This document shows positions 24,925-33,356 of a stretch of 42,325 nt of DNA, piece after piece (position 1 is the first letter of the stretch; every line of letters starts with the position of its first letter). The stretch is from an uncultured Oscillospiraceae bacterium (GTDB taxonomy: Bacteria; Bacillota; Clostridia; Oscillospirales; Acutalibacteraceae), in assembly GCA_900546265.1 (NCBI GenBank), contig URCA01000031.1:1-42325 (forward strand), read 5' to 3'. The notes under the pieces are model-generated. The model did no database searches and was not told the origin of the DNA. It worked only from the letters and a program-made list of their open reading frames with translations. A program made the position numbers and the translations under genes.

Positions 24925-26121
24925 TCAATTCCGGTATTCCCTGGCAAGCTCGCCCAGCTGGACACAGCCGCGCTCCATCGCCTCCACCGTGGGGGTGGAG
25001 AAGTTGACGCGGAAGGAGGAGCAGGGCAGACCTTCATCCACCAGGAAGGCGGAGCCCGGCACCACGGCGACCTTGCGCTCTTTGACGGCGCGGGTGCAGA
25101 ATTCCGGCATCGAAATCCGCTCAGGCAGGGTGCACCAAACAAACAGGCCGCCGGTCACCGGCTGATAGGTAACGCCGGCCGGCGCCAGATATTCGTCGAT
25201 GTAGCGGCACATGGCCCGCGCCCGTTCCCGATAGAGATCCTGCAGGGCCTTCAAATGCGCCTCGTAGTCGTATGCCGCCATGAACCGCTCGCAGATCATC
25301 TGGGACAGGATGCCGGTGTGCACGTCCTCCCCCTGCTTGCAGACGATCATTTTCTGCACCACCGGGGCCGGCCCGATGGCGTAGCCCACCCGCAGCCCGG
25401 GCGACAGCACCTTGGAGAAGCTGCCCGCGTACAGCACCAGCCCGTCCTCGTCCATCGACTTAATGGACGGGATATACGCGCCCTCGAAGCGGAGATCCCC
25501 GTAAGGGTTATCCTCCAGAATCAGCACCTGATACTTTTTGGCCAGCGCCAGCATGGCCTGGCGCTTCTCCAGGCTCATGGTGATGCCGGAAGGGTTCTGA
25601 AAATTGGGGATGGTATAAATGAACTTAACGTTCTCGTTGGTTTTCAGCGCGTCCTCCAGGGCGTTCATATCCATGCCGTCGCTCTCCATCGGCACGCCGA
25701 CCAGCCGGGCGTTCATGGAGCGGAAGGCGTTGAGAGATCCGATAAAGCTTGGGGCCTCGCAGAGCACCACGTCCCCCTTGTTGCACAGGGCCTTGACCGC
25801 CAGCCCCATCACCTGCTGGGCGCCGGAGGTCACCAGCAGCACGTCGCCGTCCCGGCCGACGTTGTGCTTTTCCTTCATATACGCGCTCAGCCGCTCCCGC
25901 AGGGCCGGATAGCCCTCGGTCAGGCTGTATTGCAGCGCGTCGATGGGATGCTCGCTGAGAATCCTCGCCGTGATTTCCTGCACCGCCTCCACGGGAAACG
26001 CTTCCGGCGCGGGGTTCCCCGCCGAAAAGGGGATGACCGCCGGATCCGACGAATATTTCAGGATTTCTCGAATCGCCGAAGGCTTCAGGTTCTGCACCCG
26101 TTCGGCAAAGGCATAGTTCAT
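24925..26121 (-). CDS. PLP-dependent aminotransferase, class I/II (LysN/2-aminoadipate type)
   Basis: A 398-residue fold-type I aminotransferase. Visible are PFSAGNPAPEAFP, SGAQQVMGLAV, the cofactor-binding IPNFQNPSG and ILEDNPYGDLRF, the Schiff-base lysine in AGSFSKVLSPGLRVGY, and the C-terminal FRVNFSTP (carboxylate-binding Arg). This subgroup includes 2-aminoadipate and branched or aromatic amino acid aminotransferases, so the substrate is open. The start at ATG 26121 is set by GGAGG 7 nt upstream. It is transcribed divergently from gltX from overlapping promoters, with trpS downstream. Confidence 0.92.
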   Translation of the reverse strand: MNYAFAERVQNLKPSAIREILKYSSDPAVIPFSAGNPAPEAFPVEAVQEITARILSEHPIDALQYSLTEGYPALRERLSAYMKEKHNVGRDGDVLLVTSGAQQVMGLAVKALCNKGDVVLCEAPSFIGSLNAFRSMNARLVGVPMESDGMDMNALEDALKTNENVKFIYTIPNFQNPSGITMSLEKRQAMLALAKKYQVLILEDNPYGDLRFEGAYIPSIKSMDEDGLVLYAGSFSKVLSPGLRVGYAIGPAPVVQKMIVCKQGEDVHTGILSQMICERFMAAYDYEAHLKALQDLYRERARAMCRYIDEYLAPAGVTYQPVTGGLFVWCTLPERISMPEFCTRAVKERKVAVVPGSAFLVDEGLPCSSFRVNFSTPTVEAMERGCVQLGELAREYRN

Positions 26122-26197
26122 ACCGATTCCTCCATTTTTCAGCGGCAAGCGTTTTTCCAGCCGCTGCCGACAAAGCTTTCTGTGTGGTAACCCTTTT

Positions 26198-26226
26198 ATC
26201 TTACCATCATCGATTGACATTTTCAA
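26198..26226 (-). promoter_or_regulatory. Promoter of the aminotransferase-trpS unit
   Basis: On the minus strand TTGAAA (26221-26226), 17 nt, TAAGAT (26198-26203). It interleaves with the divergent gltX promoter. Confidence 0.7.
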
Positions 26227-26242
26227 CTAAAAATTGTAAAGT
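26214..26242 (+). promoter_or_regulatory. Promoter of the gltX-glnS unit
   Basis: TTGACA (26214-26219), 17 nt, TAAAGT (26237-26242), 35 nt before the start codon. Confidence 0.72.
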
Positions 26243-26277
26243 AGAAAGGAATACATCCCAGTGAAAGGACCATCGAC

Positions 26278-27936
26278 ATGACGACATTGGAAAGTCTGGC
26301 CGCGGCCATGTTTCCCGCCATCACCCACACGCCGGAGGATTACGAGGCCATGTATCCGCCCCGCGCGCTGAAGGAGGGTGCCCGGGTCACCCGCATTGCT
26401 CCCAGCCCCACCGGGTATCTGCATCTCGGCGTGTTTTTCACCGCCATGGTCAACCGGCTGACCGCCAGCGCCTCCGACGGGGTGTTCTATTTCCGCCTGG
26501 AGGACACCGACAAAAAGCGGGAGGTGGCAGGCGGCGCGGAGGATATTCTCACCGGCCTGAATGCCTACGGCCTGACCATCGACGAGGGCTTTGTCGCGCC
26601 CGGCGAGGTGCGGGGCGCTTACGGCCCGTATCAGCAGAGCGAACGGGTGGCCATCTACCAATGCTACGTCAAGTCCCTGGTGGAAAAGGGGCTGGCCTAC
26701 CCCTGCTTCTGCACCGAGGAGCAGCGGCAGGCGGTCCGCGAACAACAGGAGGAGGCCAAGCAGCGCACCGGCTACTATGGGGCCTACGCCCCCTGCCGCT
26801 CCCTTTCGCCCGAGGAGGCGCTCGAACGGGTGCGGGCGGGCGCGTCCTACGTGGTGCGGCTGCGCTCCCCCGGCAGCGAGGAAAACCGCGTCAAATTCGA
26901 CGATATGATCAAGGGCACCATCGAGATGCCGGAGAACGACGAGGATTTGGTGCTGCTTAAATCGGACGGCGTGCCTACCTATCACTTTGCCCACGCCGTG
27001 GACGATCATCTCATGCGCACCACCCACGTCATCCGGGGCGACGAGTGGATTTCCTCCGTGCCCAAGCACCTTCAGCTGTTCCGTCTGCTGGGCTTCAAGC
27101 CGCCGAAATACGCCCACGTCAGTCCCATTATGAAGGAGGAGAACGGCGGCAAGCGCAAGCTGTCCAAGCGCAAGGATCCGGAGGCGGCCATGCACTTCTA
27201 CGCCGAGCAGGGCTATCCGGCCGACAGCGTACTGGAATACCTGCTGACCATCGCCAACAGCGATTTTGAGGATTGGCGGCGGCGCAATCCCGGCGAGCCC
27301 CGCAGCCGCTTCCCCTTCAACCTGAAAAAAATGAGCGTGTCCGGCGCCCTGTTCGATATGGACAAGCTGGACGATGTGAGCAAAAACGTCATCGCCTTTA
27401 TGGACGCGCCCACCGTCGCCGGATATATCCGCCGCTGGGCGGCACAATATGATCCGGAGTTTTCCGCTTTGCTGGAAAGCGATCCGGTCTATGCCGAAGG
27501 CATCTTCGCCATCGATCGCGGCGGCAGCAAGCCCCGCAAGGACATCGCCAAATGGAGCGACGCCAAGGAATACGCCGCCTATTTTTACGACAGCCTGTAT
27601 CAGCGCGCCTTCGACCTGCCGGAAAATATCGCCCCGGCGGACGCCACCGCTATCCTGGAGGCGTATGCGGCGGTTTACGATCCCACTCTCGACAAGCAGG
27701 CCTGGTTCGACGCGGTCAAGGCCATGTGTCCCTCCCTCGGGTTCTGCCCAGAGGTCAAGGAGTACAAAAAGAATCCGGAGGGCTATAAAGGGCACGCCGG
27801 GGACGTCAGCACCGTCCTGCGCATCGCGGTGACGGGCCGCCGCAACACCCCCGACCTCTGCGCCATCATGCGGCATCTCGGCAAGGAGCGGGTTATCGCC
27901 CGCCTCCGGGAAGCCGCCGACGCCTATAGAAAATAA
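26278..27936 (+). CDS. gltX: Glutamyl-tRNA synthetase (long form)
   Basis: Charges tRNA-Glu. The 552-residue class I synthetase has the HIGH-like motif in APSPTGYLHLG (about 43), a zinc-site pattern C-x-C near 140 (CFCTEE) with Y and C about 25 residues later, and KLSKRKDPEA in the KMSKS position. It is longer than the usual bacterial GluRS (about 480): about 35 residues precede the Rossmann domain and the anticodon-binding region is extended. ATG 26278 follows AAAGGA. glnS starts 38 nt downstream and is in the same operon. A non-discriminating or specialised GluRS is possible. Confidence 0.93.
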   Translation: MTTLESLAAAMFPAITHTPEDYEAMYPPRALKEGARVTRIAPSPTGYLHLGVFFTAMVNRLTASASDGVFYFRLEDTDKKREVAGGAEDILTGLNAYGLTIDEGFVAPGEVRGAYGPYQQSERVAIYQCYVKSLVEKGLAYPCFCTEEQRQAVREQQEEAKQRTGYYGAYAPCRSLSPEEALERVRAGASYVVRLRSPGSEENRVKFDDMIKGTIEMPENDEDLVLLKSDGVPTYHFAHAVDDHLMRTTHVIRGDEWISSVPKHLQLFRLLGFKPPKYAHVSPIMKEENGGKRKLSKRKDPEAAMHFYAEQGYPADSVLEYLLTIANSDFEDWRRRNPGEPRSRFPFNLKKMSVSGALFDMDKLDDVSKNVIAFMDAPTVAGYIRRWAAQYDPEFSALLESDPVYAEGIFAIDRGGSKPRKDIAKWSDAKEYAAYFYDSLYQRAFDLPENIAPADATAILEAYAAVYDPTLDKQAWFDAVKAMCPSLGFCPEVKEYKKNPEGYKGHAGDVSTVLRIAVTGRRNTPDLCAIMRHLGKERVIARLREAADAYRK

Positions 27937-27974
27937 AGGCCGCCCGCGGCCTCAAGGACAGGAGTTCCATAACC

Positions 27975-29657
27975 ATGTCGGAAGAAACAGTCAAAACGCC
28001 GGAATCCAGCAATTTCATTGAAGACATCATCCGCGAGGAGCTCGCGGAGGGCGGCCGCTGTCATGGCCGCGCCATCCAGACCCGTTTTCCCCCCGAGCCC
28101 AACGGCTACCTGCATATCGGTCACGCCAAGGCGCTGTGCATCGACTTCGGCATGGCGGAAAAGTTTGGCGGCGAATGCCATCTGCGCATGGACGACACCA
28201 ACCCCACCAAGGAAGACGTAGAATACGTGGACGCCATCCAGGAGGACATTCACTGGCTGGGCTACGACTGGGGCAAGCATTTCTACTACGCCTCCGATTA
28301 TTTTGAGAAGATGTATGAGCTGGCGGTCGGCCTCATTCGTAAGGGGCTCGCCTACGTCTGCCAGCTGACCCCCGAGCAAATGCGGGAAAACCGGGGCGAC
28401 CTGTCCCGCCCGGCGGTCAGCCCCTACCGGGATCGCCCGGTGGAGGAAAGCCTCGACCTTTTCGCCCGGATGCGGGCCGGGGAATTCCCGGACGGCTCCA
28501 TGACCCTGCGGGCCAAAATCGACCTGGCCAGCGGCAATTTCAACATGCGCGATCCGGTCATCTACCGCATCAATCACGCCCACCATCATCGTCAAGGGGA
28601 CAAATGGTGCGTCTATCCCATGTACGATTTCGCCCACCCCATCGAGGACATGCTCGAAGGGATCACCCACTCCCTCTGCTCCCTGGAGTTTGAGGATCAC
28701 CGCCCGCTGTACAACTGGGTGGTGGAGCATGTGGATCTCGAGGCGGATCCCCGGCAGATTGAGTTCGCCCGCCTGAACATCAACTACACCGTCATGTCCA
28801 AGCGCAAGCTGCGCCAGCTGGTGGAGGACGACTATCTCACCGGCTGGAACGACCCCCGAATGCCCACCCTGTCCGGCCTGCGCCGCCGGGGCTATACCCC
28901 CGCTTCCATCCGCAATTTCATTGAGCGTGTGGGGGTGTCCAAGGTGTTCAGCGTGGTGGACGTGGCCCTGCTTGAGCACTGCCTGCGGGAGGATTTGAAC
29001 CTAAACGCCCCCCGGGCCATGGCCGTGCTCCGCCCCCTGAAGCTGACCATCGTCAACTATCCGGCGGATACCACCGAGACCTTCTCCATAGAGAACAACC
29101 CTGCCCGTCCGGACAGCGGCACCCGCCCCGTCTCCTTTTCCCGCACCCTGTGGGTGGAGCGGGACGATTTCATGGAGGAGCCGGTCAAGGGCTATTTCCG
29201 CCTGTTCCCCGGCAATGAGGTACGCCTGAAGTCGGCCTACGTCGTCAAATGCACCGGCTGCGTCAAGGACGAGGCCGGTAACGTGGTGGAGGTTCTAGCT
29301 GAATACGACCCCGAAACCCGCGGCGGCAACACCCCCGACGGCCGTAAAGTCAAGGGCACCATCCACTGGGTAGACGCGGAGACGGCGGCGGAGGCGGAGG
29401 TGCGGCTGTATGCTTCGCTGTTCACCGAGGCCGATCCGGAGGGGGGCGAGGAGGACTTCCTCGCGTGCCTCAACCGCGACTCTCTTGAAACCCTGACGGG
29501 GTGCAAGGTGGAGGCGGATTTGGCCTGTGCGGCCGCTCCGCAGGCTTTTCAGTTCCTGCGGCTGGGCTATTTCTGCGTGGACAATGTGGACAGCCGGCCG
29601 GGACATCTGGTGTTTAACCGCTCGGTTTCCCTCAAGGACAGCTTCAAAAAGGGCTGA
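27975..29657 (+). CDS. glnS: Glutaminyl-tRNA synthetase
   Basis: Charges tRNA-Gln directly with glutamine. The 560-residue protein shows FPPEPNGYLHIGHAKA (HIGH), RMDDTNP, DKWCVYPMYDFAHPIED and VMSKRKL (KMSKS), followed by the two beta-barrel anticodon domains. Length is typical. Many Firmicutes lack GlnRS and use GatCAB amidation, but a number of clostridia have it. It is the second gene of the gltX-glnS operon and is followed by two terminators. AGGACAGGAG precedes the ATG. Confidence 0.96.
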   Translation: MSEETVKTPESSNFIEDIIREELAEGGRCHGRAIQTRFPPEPNGYLHIGHAKALCIDFGMAEKFGGECHLRMDDTNPTKEDVEYVDAIQEDIHWLGYDWGKHFYYASDYFEKMYELAVGLIRKGLAYVCQLTPEQMRENRGDLSRPAVSPYRDRPVEESLDLFARMRAGEFPDGSMTLRAKIDLASGNFNMRDPVIYRINHAHHHRQGDKWCVYPMYDFAHPIEDMLEGITHSLCSLEFEDHRPLYNWVVEHVDLEADPRQIEFARLNINYTVMSKRKLRQLVEDDYLTGWNDPRMPTLSGLRRRGYTPASIRNFIERVGVSKVFSVVDVALLEHCLREDLNLNAPRAMAVLRPLKLTIVNYPADTTETFSIENNPARPDSGTRPVSFSRTLWVERDDFMEEPVKGYFRLFPGNEVRLKSAYVVKCTGCVKDEAGNVVEVLAEYDPETRGGNTPDGRKVKGTIHWVDAETAAEAEVRLYASLFTEADPEGGEEDFLACLNRDSLETLTGCKVEADLACAAAPQAFQFLRLGYFCVDNVDSRPGHLVFNRSVSLKDSFKKG

Positions 29658-29668
29658 TTTTTTAGCCT

Positions 29669-29711
29669 AAAAACGCTCTGCCGCGCTTTTTTCGCACGGC
29701 AGAGCGTTTTC
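29669..29711 (+). terminator. Terminator after glnS
   Basis: 14-bp stem AAAACGCTCTGCCG / CGGCAGAGCGTTTT, 13-nt loop, short T-run, 12 nt after the stop. Confidence 0.88.
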
Positions 29712-29719
29712 TTTGCGAC

Positions 29720-29756
29720 AAAAAGGAGGGAGCGCCGCGGCGCTCCCTCCTTTTTT
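29720..29756. terminator. Second, bidirectional terminator between glnS and rex
   Basis: Near-perfect palindrome of 18-bp arms (AAAAAGGAGGGAGCGCCG and its complement) flanked by A and T tracts. It serves rex on the minus strand and backs up the glnS terminator. Confidence 0.9.
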
Positions 29757-29762
29757 GATCGT

Positions 29763-30395
29763 TCAGTCTTTCTTCAGCTGGTAGGACAGGGTCATCAGGC
29801 TATCGCCCAGATGGACGTTCTCCACCACCAGGCCGGGATGATGATAGGTGATATCGTAATGGGAAAAATTCCAGAAGCCGCGGACCCCTTGGGCGATCAG
29901 CCGTTCCACCAGGGCGGGTGCGGCCTCCTTGGGGATACAGAGAATGGCCACCTGCGGGCTGCACCCGGCGCAGACCTCCTCCAGCTCGGCGGTGGGGCAC
30001 ACTGTCATGCCCCGCACCTTTTTGCCGATGACCGCGGGGGAATCGTCAAAAATCCCCACCAGCCGAATGCCCCGGTTTTCAAAATCCATGTGATTGGCGA
30101 TGGCTTTCCCCATATTGCCGGCCCCCAGCAGCACGGTGTCCGACAGGGAGTCCATGCCGAGAATATGACCGATTTCCGTGTACAGCTGCTCGACCATGTA
30201 CCCATAGCCCTGCTGGCCGAAGCCGCCGAAGCAGTTGAGATCCTGCCGGATCTGGGAGGCGGTCAGCCCCATCCTCTGGGACAGCTCCCGGGAGGAAATC
30301 CGGGTAACGCCGTTTTCCTTCAAGTCATACAGGAACCGGTAATACCGGGGCAGGCGGCGCACCACCGACATGGAAATGTATTCGCTTTTTGCCAT
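29763..30395 (-). CDS. rex: Redox-sensing transcriptional repressor Rex
   Basis: Rex binds DNA when NADH is low and leaves it when NADH rises, controlling fermentation and energy genes. The 210-residue protein has the N-terminal winged helix (VVRRLPRYYRFL, then RISSRELSQRMGLTASQIRQDLNCFG), the NADH-binding LLGAGNMGKAI motif, GIFDDSPAVIGKKV, and the domain-swapped C-terminal helix. Length is normal. It starts 33 nt after the aconitase stop on the same strand with no clear promoter in between, so it is probably co-transcribed with aconitase. Confidence 0.96.
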   Translation of the reverse strand: MAKSEYISMSVVRRLPRYYRFLYDLKENGVTRISSRELSQRMGLTASQIRQDLNCFGGFGQQGYGYMVEQLYTEIGHILGMDSLSDTVLLGAGNMGKAIANHMDFENRGIRLVGIFDDSPAVIGKKVRGMTVCPTAELEEVCAGCSPQVAILCIPKEAAPALVERLIAQGVRGFWNFSHYDITYHHPGLVVENVHLGDSLMTLSYQLKKD

Positions 30396-30428
30396 ACTAC
30401 CACCCCTTCTCTAAAACAGCTGGGCGTC

Positions 30429-32366
30429 TCATCCGTTTTGATTGCGGGTATAGTCCAGCAGGCCGCCGGCCAGCAGCATCTCCACCTGGCGGCGGGAGAA
30501 GGCGGCGTTCAGGGGGAAGCTCTCCCCCGTCGTGCGGTTTTCGAGCGTCACGTCCTTGCCCTGCTCCAGGCAAGCGCGCACGTCGGGCAGGACGATGTCG
30601 TCCATGAGGGAAATCCGGTCGTAATCCGCCTCATTCTTAAAGGTCAGAGGCAGGATGCCGGCGTTGATGAGGTTCGCCACATGGATGCGGGCGAAGGACT
30701 TGACAATGACGGCCTTGATGCCCAGATACAGAGGCGCCAGGGCCGCGTGTTCCCGGGAGCTGCCCTGCCCGTAGTTGGATCCGCCGATGATGATCCCCTT
30801 CCCCTGTTTCTTGCAGCGGGCGGGGAATTCCTCGTCGCAGCGCACGAAGCAATGCTCCGAAATGGCGGGGATATTGGACCGCAGGGGCAGGATTTTGGCC
30901 CCGGCGGGCATGATATGGTCGGTGGTGATATTGTCCCCCACCTTGAGCAGCACCGGCGCTTCCACCGTCTCGGGCAGGGGCGCGGTTTTGGGGAAGGGCT
31001 TGATGTTGGGGCCGCGGACGATTTCCACCGCGTCCATATCGGCCTCATCGGCAGGGGGCACGATCATATTGTCGTTGATGAGGAAGCGCTCGGGCAGGGT
31101 GACGACGGGGGCCTCGCCCAGGGTGCGGGGATCGGTCAGCACGCCGGTGAGGGCGGAGGCCGCCGCCACCTCGGGGCTGACCAGATAGACTTGGGCGTCG
31201 GCGGTGCCGGAACGGCCCTCAAAATTGCGGTTGAAGGTACGCAGGGAGATGCCGCCGGAGTTCGGCGACTGGCCCATGCCGATGCAGGGGCCGCAGGCGC
31301 ATTCCAGAATCCGGGCGCCCGCCGCGATGAGGTCGGCCAAAGCGCCGTTTTCAGCCAGCATGTTATACACCTGCTTGGAGCCGGGGGCGATGGAGAGGCT
31401 GACATCCGGGTGAACAGTCTTGCCCTTGAGGATGGCCGCCACCTTGAGCATATCCATCAGCGAGGAGTTGGTGCAGGAGCCGATGCAGCACTGGTTAACC
31501 GGCAGGGGGCCGAGATCCTCCACCGCCTTCACGTTGTCGGGAGAATGGGGGCAGGCGGCCAGGGGACGCAGGGAGGACAGGTCGATATCCACCACCTCGT
31601 CGTACACCGCGTCGGCGTCGGCGCTCAGCTCCATCCAATCCTGCTCCCGGCCCTGGGCCTTCATGAACGCCCGGGTCACGTCGTCGGAGGGGAAAACCGA
31701 GGTGGAGGCGCCCAGCTCGGCACCCATGTTGGTGATGGTGGCCCGTTCCGGCACGGAAAGGGTCTTGACCCCTTCCCCGCCGTATTCGATGATTTTGCCC
31801 ACGCCACCCTTGACGGACAGGAGACGGAGCACCTCGAGAATGACGTCCTTCGCCGCTACCCAGGGCCGCAGACGGCCGGTCAGGTTGACCCGCACCATCT
31901 TGGGCATGGAGATGTAGTAGGTGCCGCCGCCCATGGCCACGGCCACGTCCAGGCCGCCCGCGCCGAAGGCCAGCATGCCGATACCGCCACCGGTGGGGGT
32001 ATGGCTGTCCGACCCGATGAGGGTTTTACCGGGAATGCCGAACCGCTCCAGATGCACCTGATGGCAGATGCCGTTGCCGGGGCGGGAAAAATACAGGCCG
32101 TGCTTTTTGCATACCGACTGGATATAGCGATGGTCGTCGGCGTTTTCAAAGCCGGTTTGCAGGGTATTGTGATCGATATACGCGACCGATCGCTCGGTCT
32201 TTACGCGAGGCACGCCCATGGCTTCAAATTCCAGGTAAGCCATGGTACCGGTGGCGTCCTGTGTCAAGGTCTGGTCGATCTTCAAACCGATTTCGCTGCC
32301 GGGAACGGACATGTCGCCGCTGACCAGATGCGAACGAATCAGCTTTTGCGCAATGGTGTCTCCCAT
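30429..32366 (-). CDS. acn: Aconitate hydratase
   Basis: Isomerises citrate to isocitrate with a [4Fe-4S] cluster. The 645-residue protein matches the short aconitase form of clostridia. Cluster ligands lie in GSCTNSS and ACGPCIG; substrate motifs include IGSDSHTPTGGG, TTDHIMPAG and NYGQGSSREHAAL. The start is placed at ATG 32366 (MGDTIAQK, the usual family beginning) with AGGAG 9 nt upstream. ATG 32372, two codons earlier, is an alternative with 3-nt spacing. It is first in an operon with rex. A strong promoter with an embedded Rex-like dyad lies upstream. Confidence 0.95.
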   Translation of the reverse strand: MGDTIAQKLIRSHLVSGDMSVPGSEIGLKIDQTLTQDATGTMAYLEFEAMGVPRVKTERSVAYIDHNTLQTGFENADDHRYIQSVCKKHGLYFSRPGNGICHQVHLERFGIPGKTLIGSDSHTPTGGGIGMLAFGAGGLDVAVAMGGGTYYISMPKMVRVNLTGRLRPWVAAKDVILEVLRLLSVKGGVGKIIEYGGEGVKTLSVPERATITNMGAELGASTSVFPSDDVTRAFMKAQGREQDWMELSADADAVYDEVVDIDLSSLRPLAACPHSPDNVKAVEDLGPLPVNQCCIGSCTNSSLMDMLKVAAILKGKTVHPDVSLSIAPGSKQVYNMLAENGALADLIAAGARILECACGPCIGMGQSPNSGGISLRTFNRNFEGRSGTADAQVYLVSPEVAAASALTGVLTDPRTLGEAPVVTLPERFLINDNMIVPPADEADMDAVEIVRGPNIKPFPKTAPLPETVEAPVLLKVGDNITTDHIMPAGAKILPLRSNIPAISEHCFVRCDEEFPARCKKQGKGIIIGGSNYGQGSSREHAALAPLYLGIKAVIVKSFARIHVANLINAGILPLTFKNEADYDRISLMDDIVLPDVRACLEQGKDVTLENRTTGESFPLNAAFSRRQVEMLLAGGLLDYTRNQNG

Positions 32367-32399
32367 GGTCATCCACTCCTAAAGGTTGTTATCTTCTCT

Positions 32400-32428
32400 A
32401 TTATGAAGGATTGTAGCAAATTTGTCAA
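32400..32428 (-). promoter_or_regulatory. Promoter of acn-rex with Rex-like dyad
   Basis: On the minus strand TTGACA (32423-32428), 17 nt, CATAAT (32400-32405). The 18-mer TTGACAAATTTGCTACAA (32411-32428) matches 9 of 14 defined bases of the clostridial Rex consensus TTGTTAA-N4-TTAACAA, including both TTG/CAA ends, and would overlap the -35. Confidence 0.7.
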
Positions 32429-32473
32429 TCTTTCCGGACCGAAAAAATGGAGGCACCCCTCCCTTGCTATGTC

Positions 32474-32597
32474 CTATCGAGTACAGCGTTGGTATGCGGG
32501 GTATTACCCCGCGCTCCTTTCGCGCCTAAGCCGCGCCCGCCCCCCGTCTTTCTTTTTCGTGCGTGAAAAAGAAAGACGGGGAAGAAAGAAAAAGCCT
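32474..32597 (+). repeat. 124-bp structured repeat, copy 1
   Basis: Pairs with 33357-33480 in inverted orientation, aligned by hand without gaps at about 98 of 124 positions. The core is a 17-bp stem with a 6-nt loop (TCTTTCTTTTTC, loop GTGCGT, GAAAAAGAAAGA). Copy 1 also has a GCGGGGTA / TACCCCGC hairpin in its left part, which is lost in copy 2. Confidence 0.85.
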
Positions 32598-32950
32598 ACT
32601 GGTACCTTTCCGGCGGGGGGAGGCCGACATTGTGCCTCGCGGCGAGCCCTGTGTCGCTGCGGACTTCGAGCCCATAGAAGAGATATGGAGTTTTTAGACC
32701 CCGTGTCGCCACAGGTACGCCCGCTAATGCCCATGCGGATGCAGCGTTCTGCTTATTACCGGCCCCGCCTCGTTTTTACGTAGCCACACGTTGCGGAAGT
32801 TGGGCGACCAACTCCCCTGGGGCTGCGCTGCGGGAGGAGAACAGGGAGACAAGGGGGGACGCTCTGCCTCGGCCGGTCTCGCCGGCTTAGGCCGCCGAGC
32901 CCATACGGGATCCGGAGGAGGGGGCAGCAGGTGAGAGAGCGTCGTGGTTT

Positions 32951-33010
32951 TCCACCTCATCCGTCGGCTAATGCCGCCACCTTCCCCTCGAGGGGAAGGC
33001 TTGGCTCGCC
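32951..33010. repeat. Palindromic repeat of the kind common in gut Firmicutes
   Basis: A CCTCATCCGTC segment, a small GGC / GCC hairpin, then the perfect 20-bp palindrome CCTTCCCCTCGAGGGGAAGG (32980-32999) and CTTGGCTCG. From memory this matches a dispersed repeat frequent in Oscillospirales and Lachnospiraceae genomes. Only one copy is present in the window. Confidence 0.6.
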
Positions 33011-33149
33011 GCTGGTTTTAGGAGAGGACGGAGAATAGCGCACTTTCTTGATGGATAGGGCTCAGCGTCGTAAGGCGGTGAGACCATACTGAATTGTACA
33101 ATTTGGGTACGTACCCAGGTATACTACGCGCGTCAGCGCGCTCGTAGCG

Positions 33150-33341
33150 CGGGAAAAGGACACGCTTCCCGGCAGATAGGCGCTGTTGCGAACTATAGCG
33201 CCGAATATTTTTCAGGATGTATTTCCTACATGGGGGGTGAAGAACGGGGCGCAGCCTCGTTCTTCCAGTGGGGGTCTCCCCCACGGCGCGATCGCAATCT
33301 CTAGTGGATAGGACAGAAAAATTCGACGTGTCCTTTTCCCG
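33150..33341. repeat. 192-bp segment bounded by 15-bp inverted repeats
   Basis: CGGGAAAAGGACACG at 33150-33164 recurs as its exact reverse complement at 33327-33341. The segment between is non-coding. Confidence 0.65.
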
Positions 33342-33356
33342 TGCGTCTGTTGGATA

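Noticed and set aside
24896..26277. T-box leader for trpS or gltX
   Set aside because: The gap before trpS is only 29 nt, and the gltX leader is too short; no specifier or T-box sequence was seen.
26227..27876. Long open frame antisense to gltX
   Set aside because: A shadow of a GC-rich gene with certain identity; no motifs and no ribosome-binding site. The same holds for the long antisense frames over htrA, GH32 and the FAD dehydrogenase.
29811..32783. A 990-codon open frame antisense to rex and aconitase
   Set aside because: It mirrors the codon pattern of two certain genes, has low-complexity His/Gly/Gln-rich translation, spans two terminators and promoters of the real genes, and has no ribosome-binding site.
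32549..32783. Arg/Lys-rich open frames in the repeat interval, both strands
   Set aside because: They start inside the stem of the 124-bp repeat; similar peptides arise from both copies only because the repeat itself is shared. No start signals.
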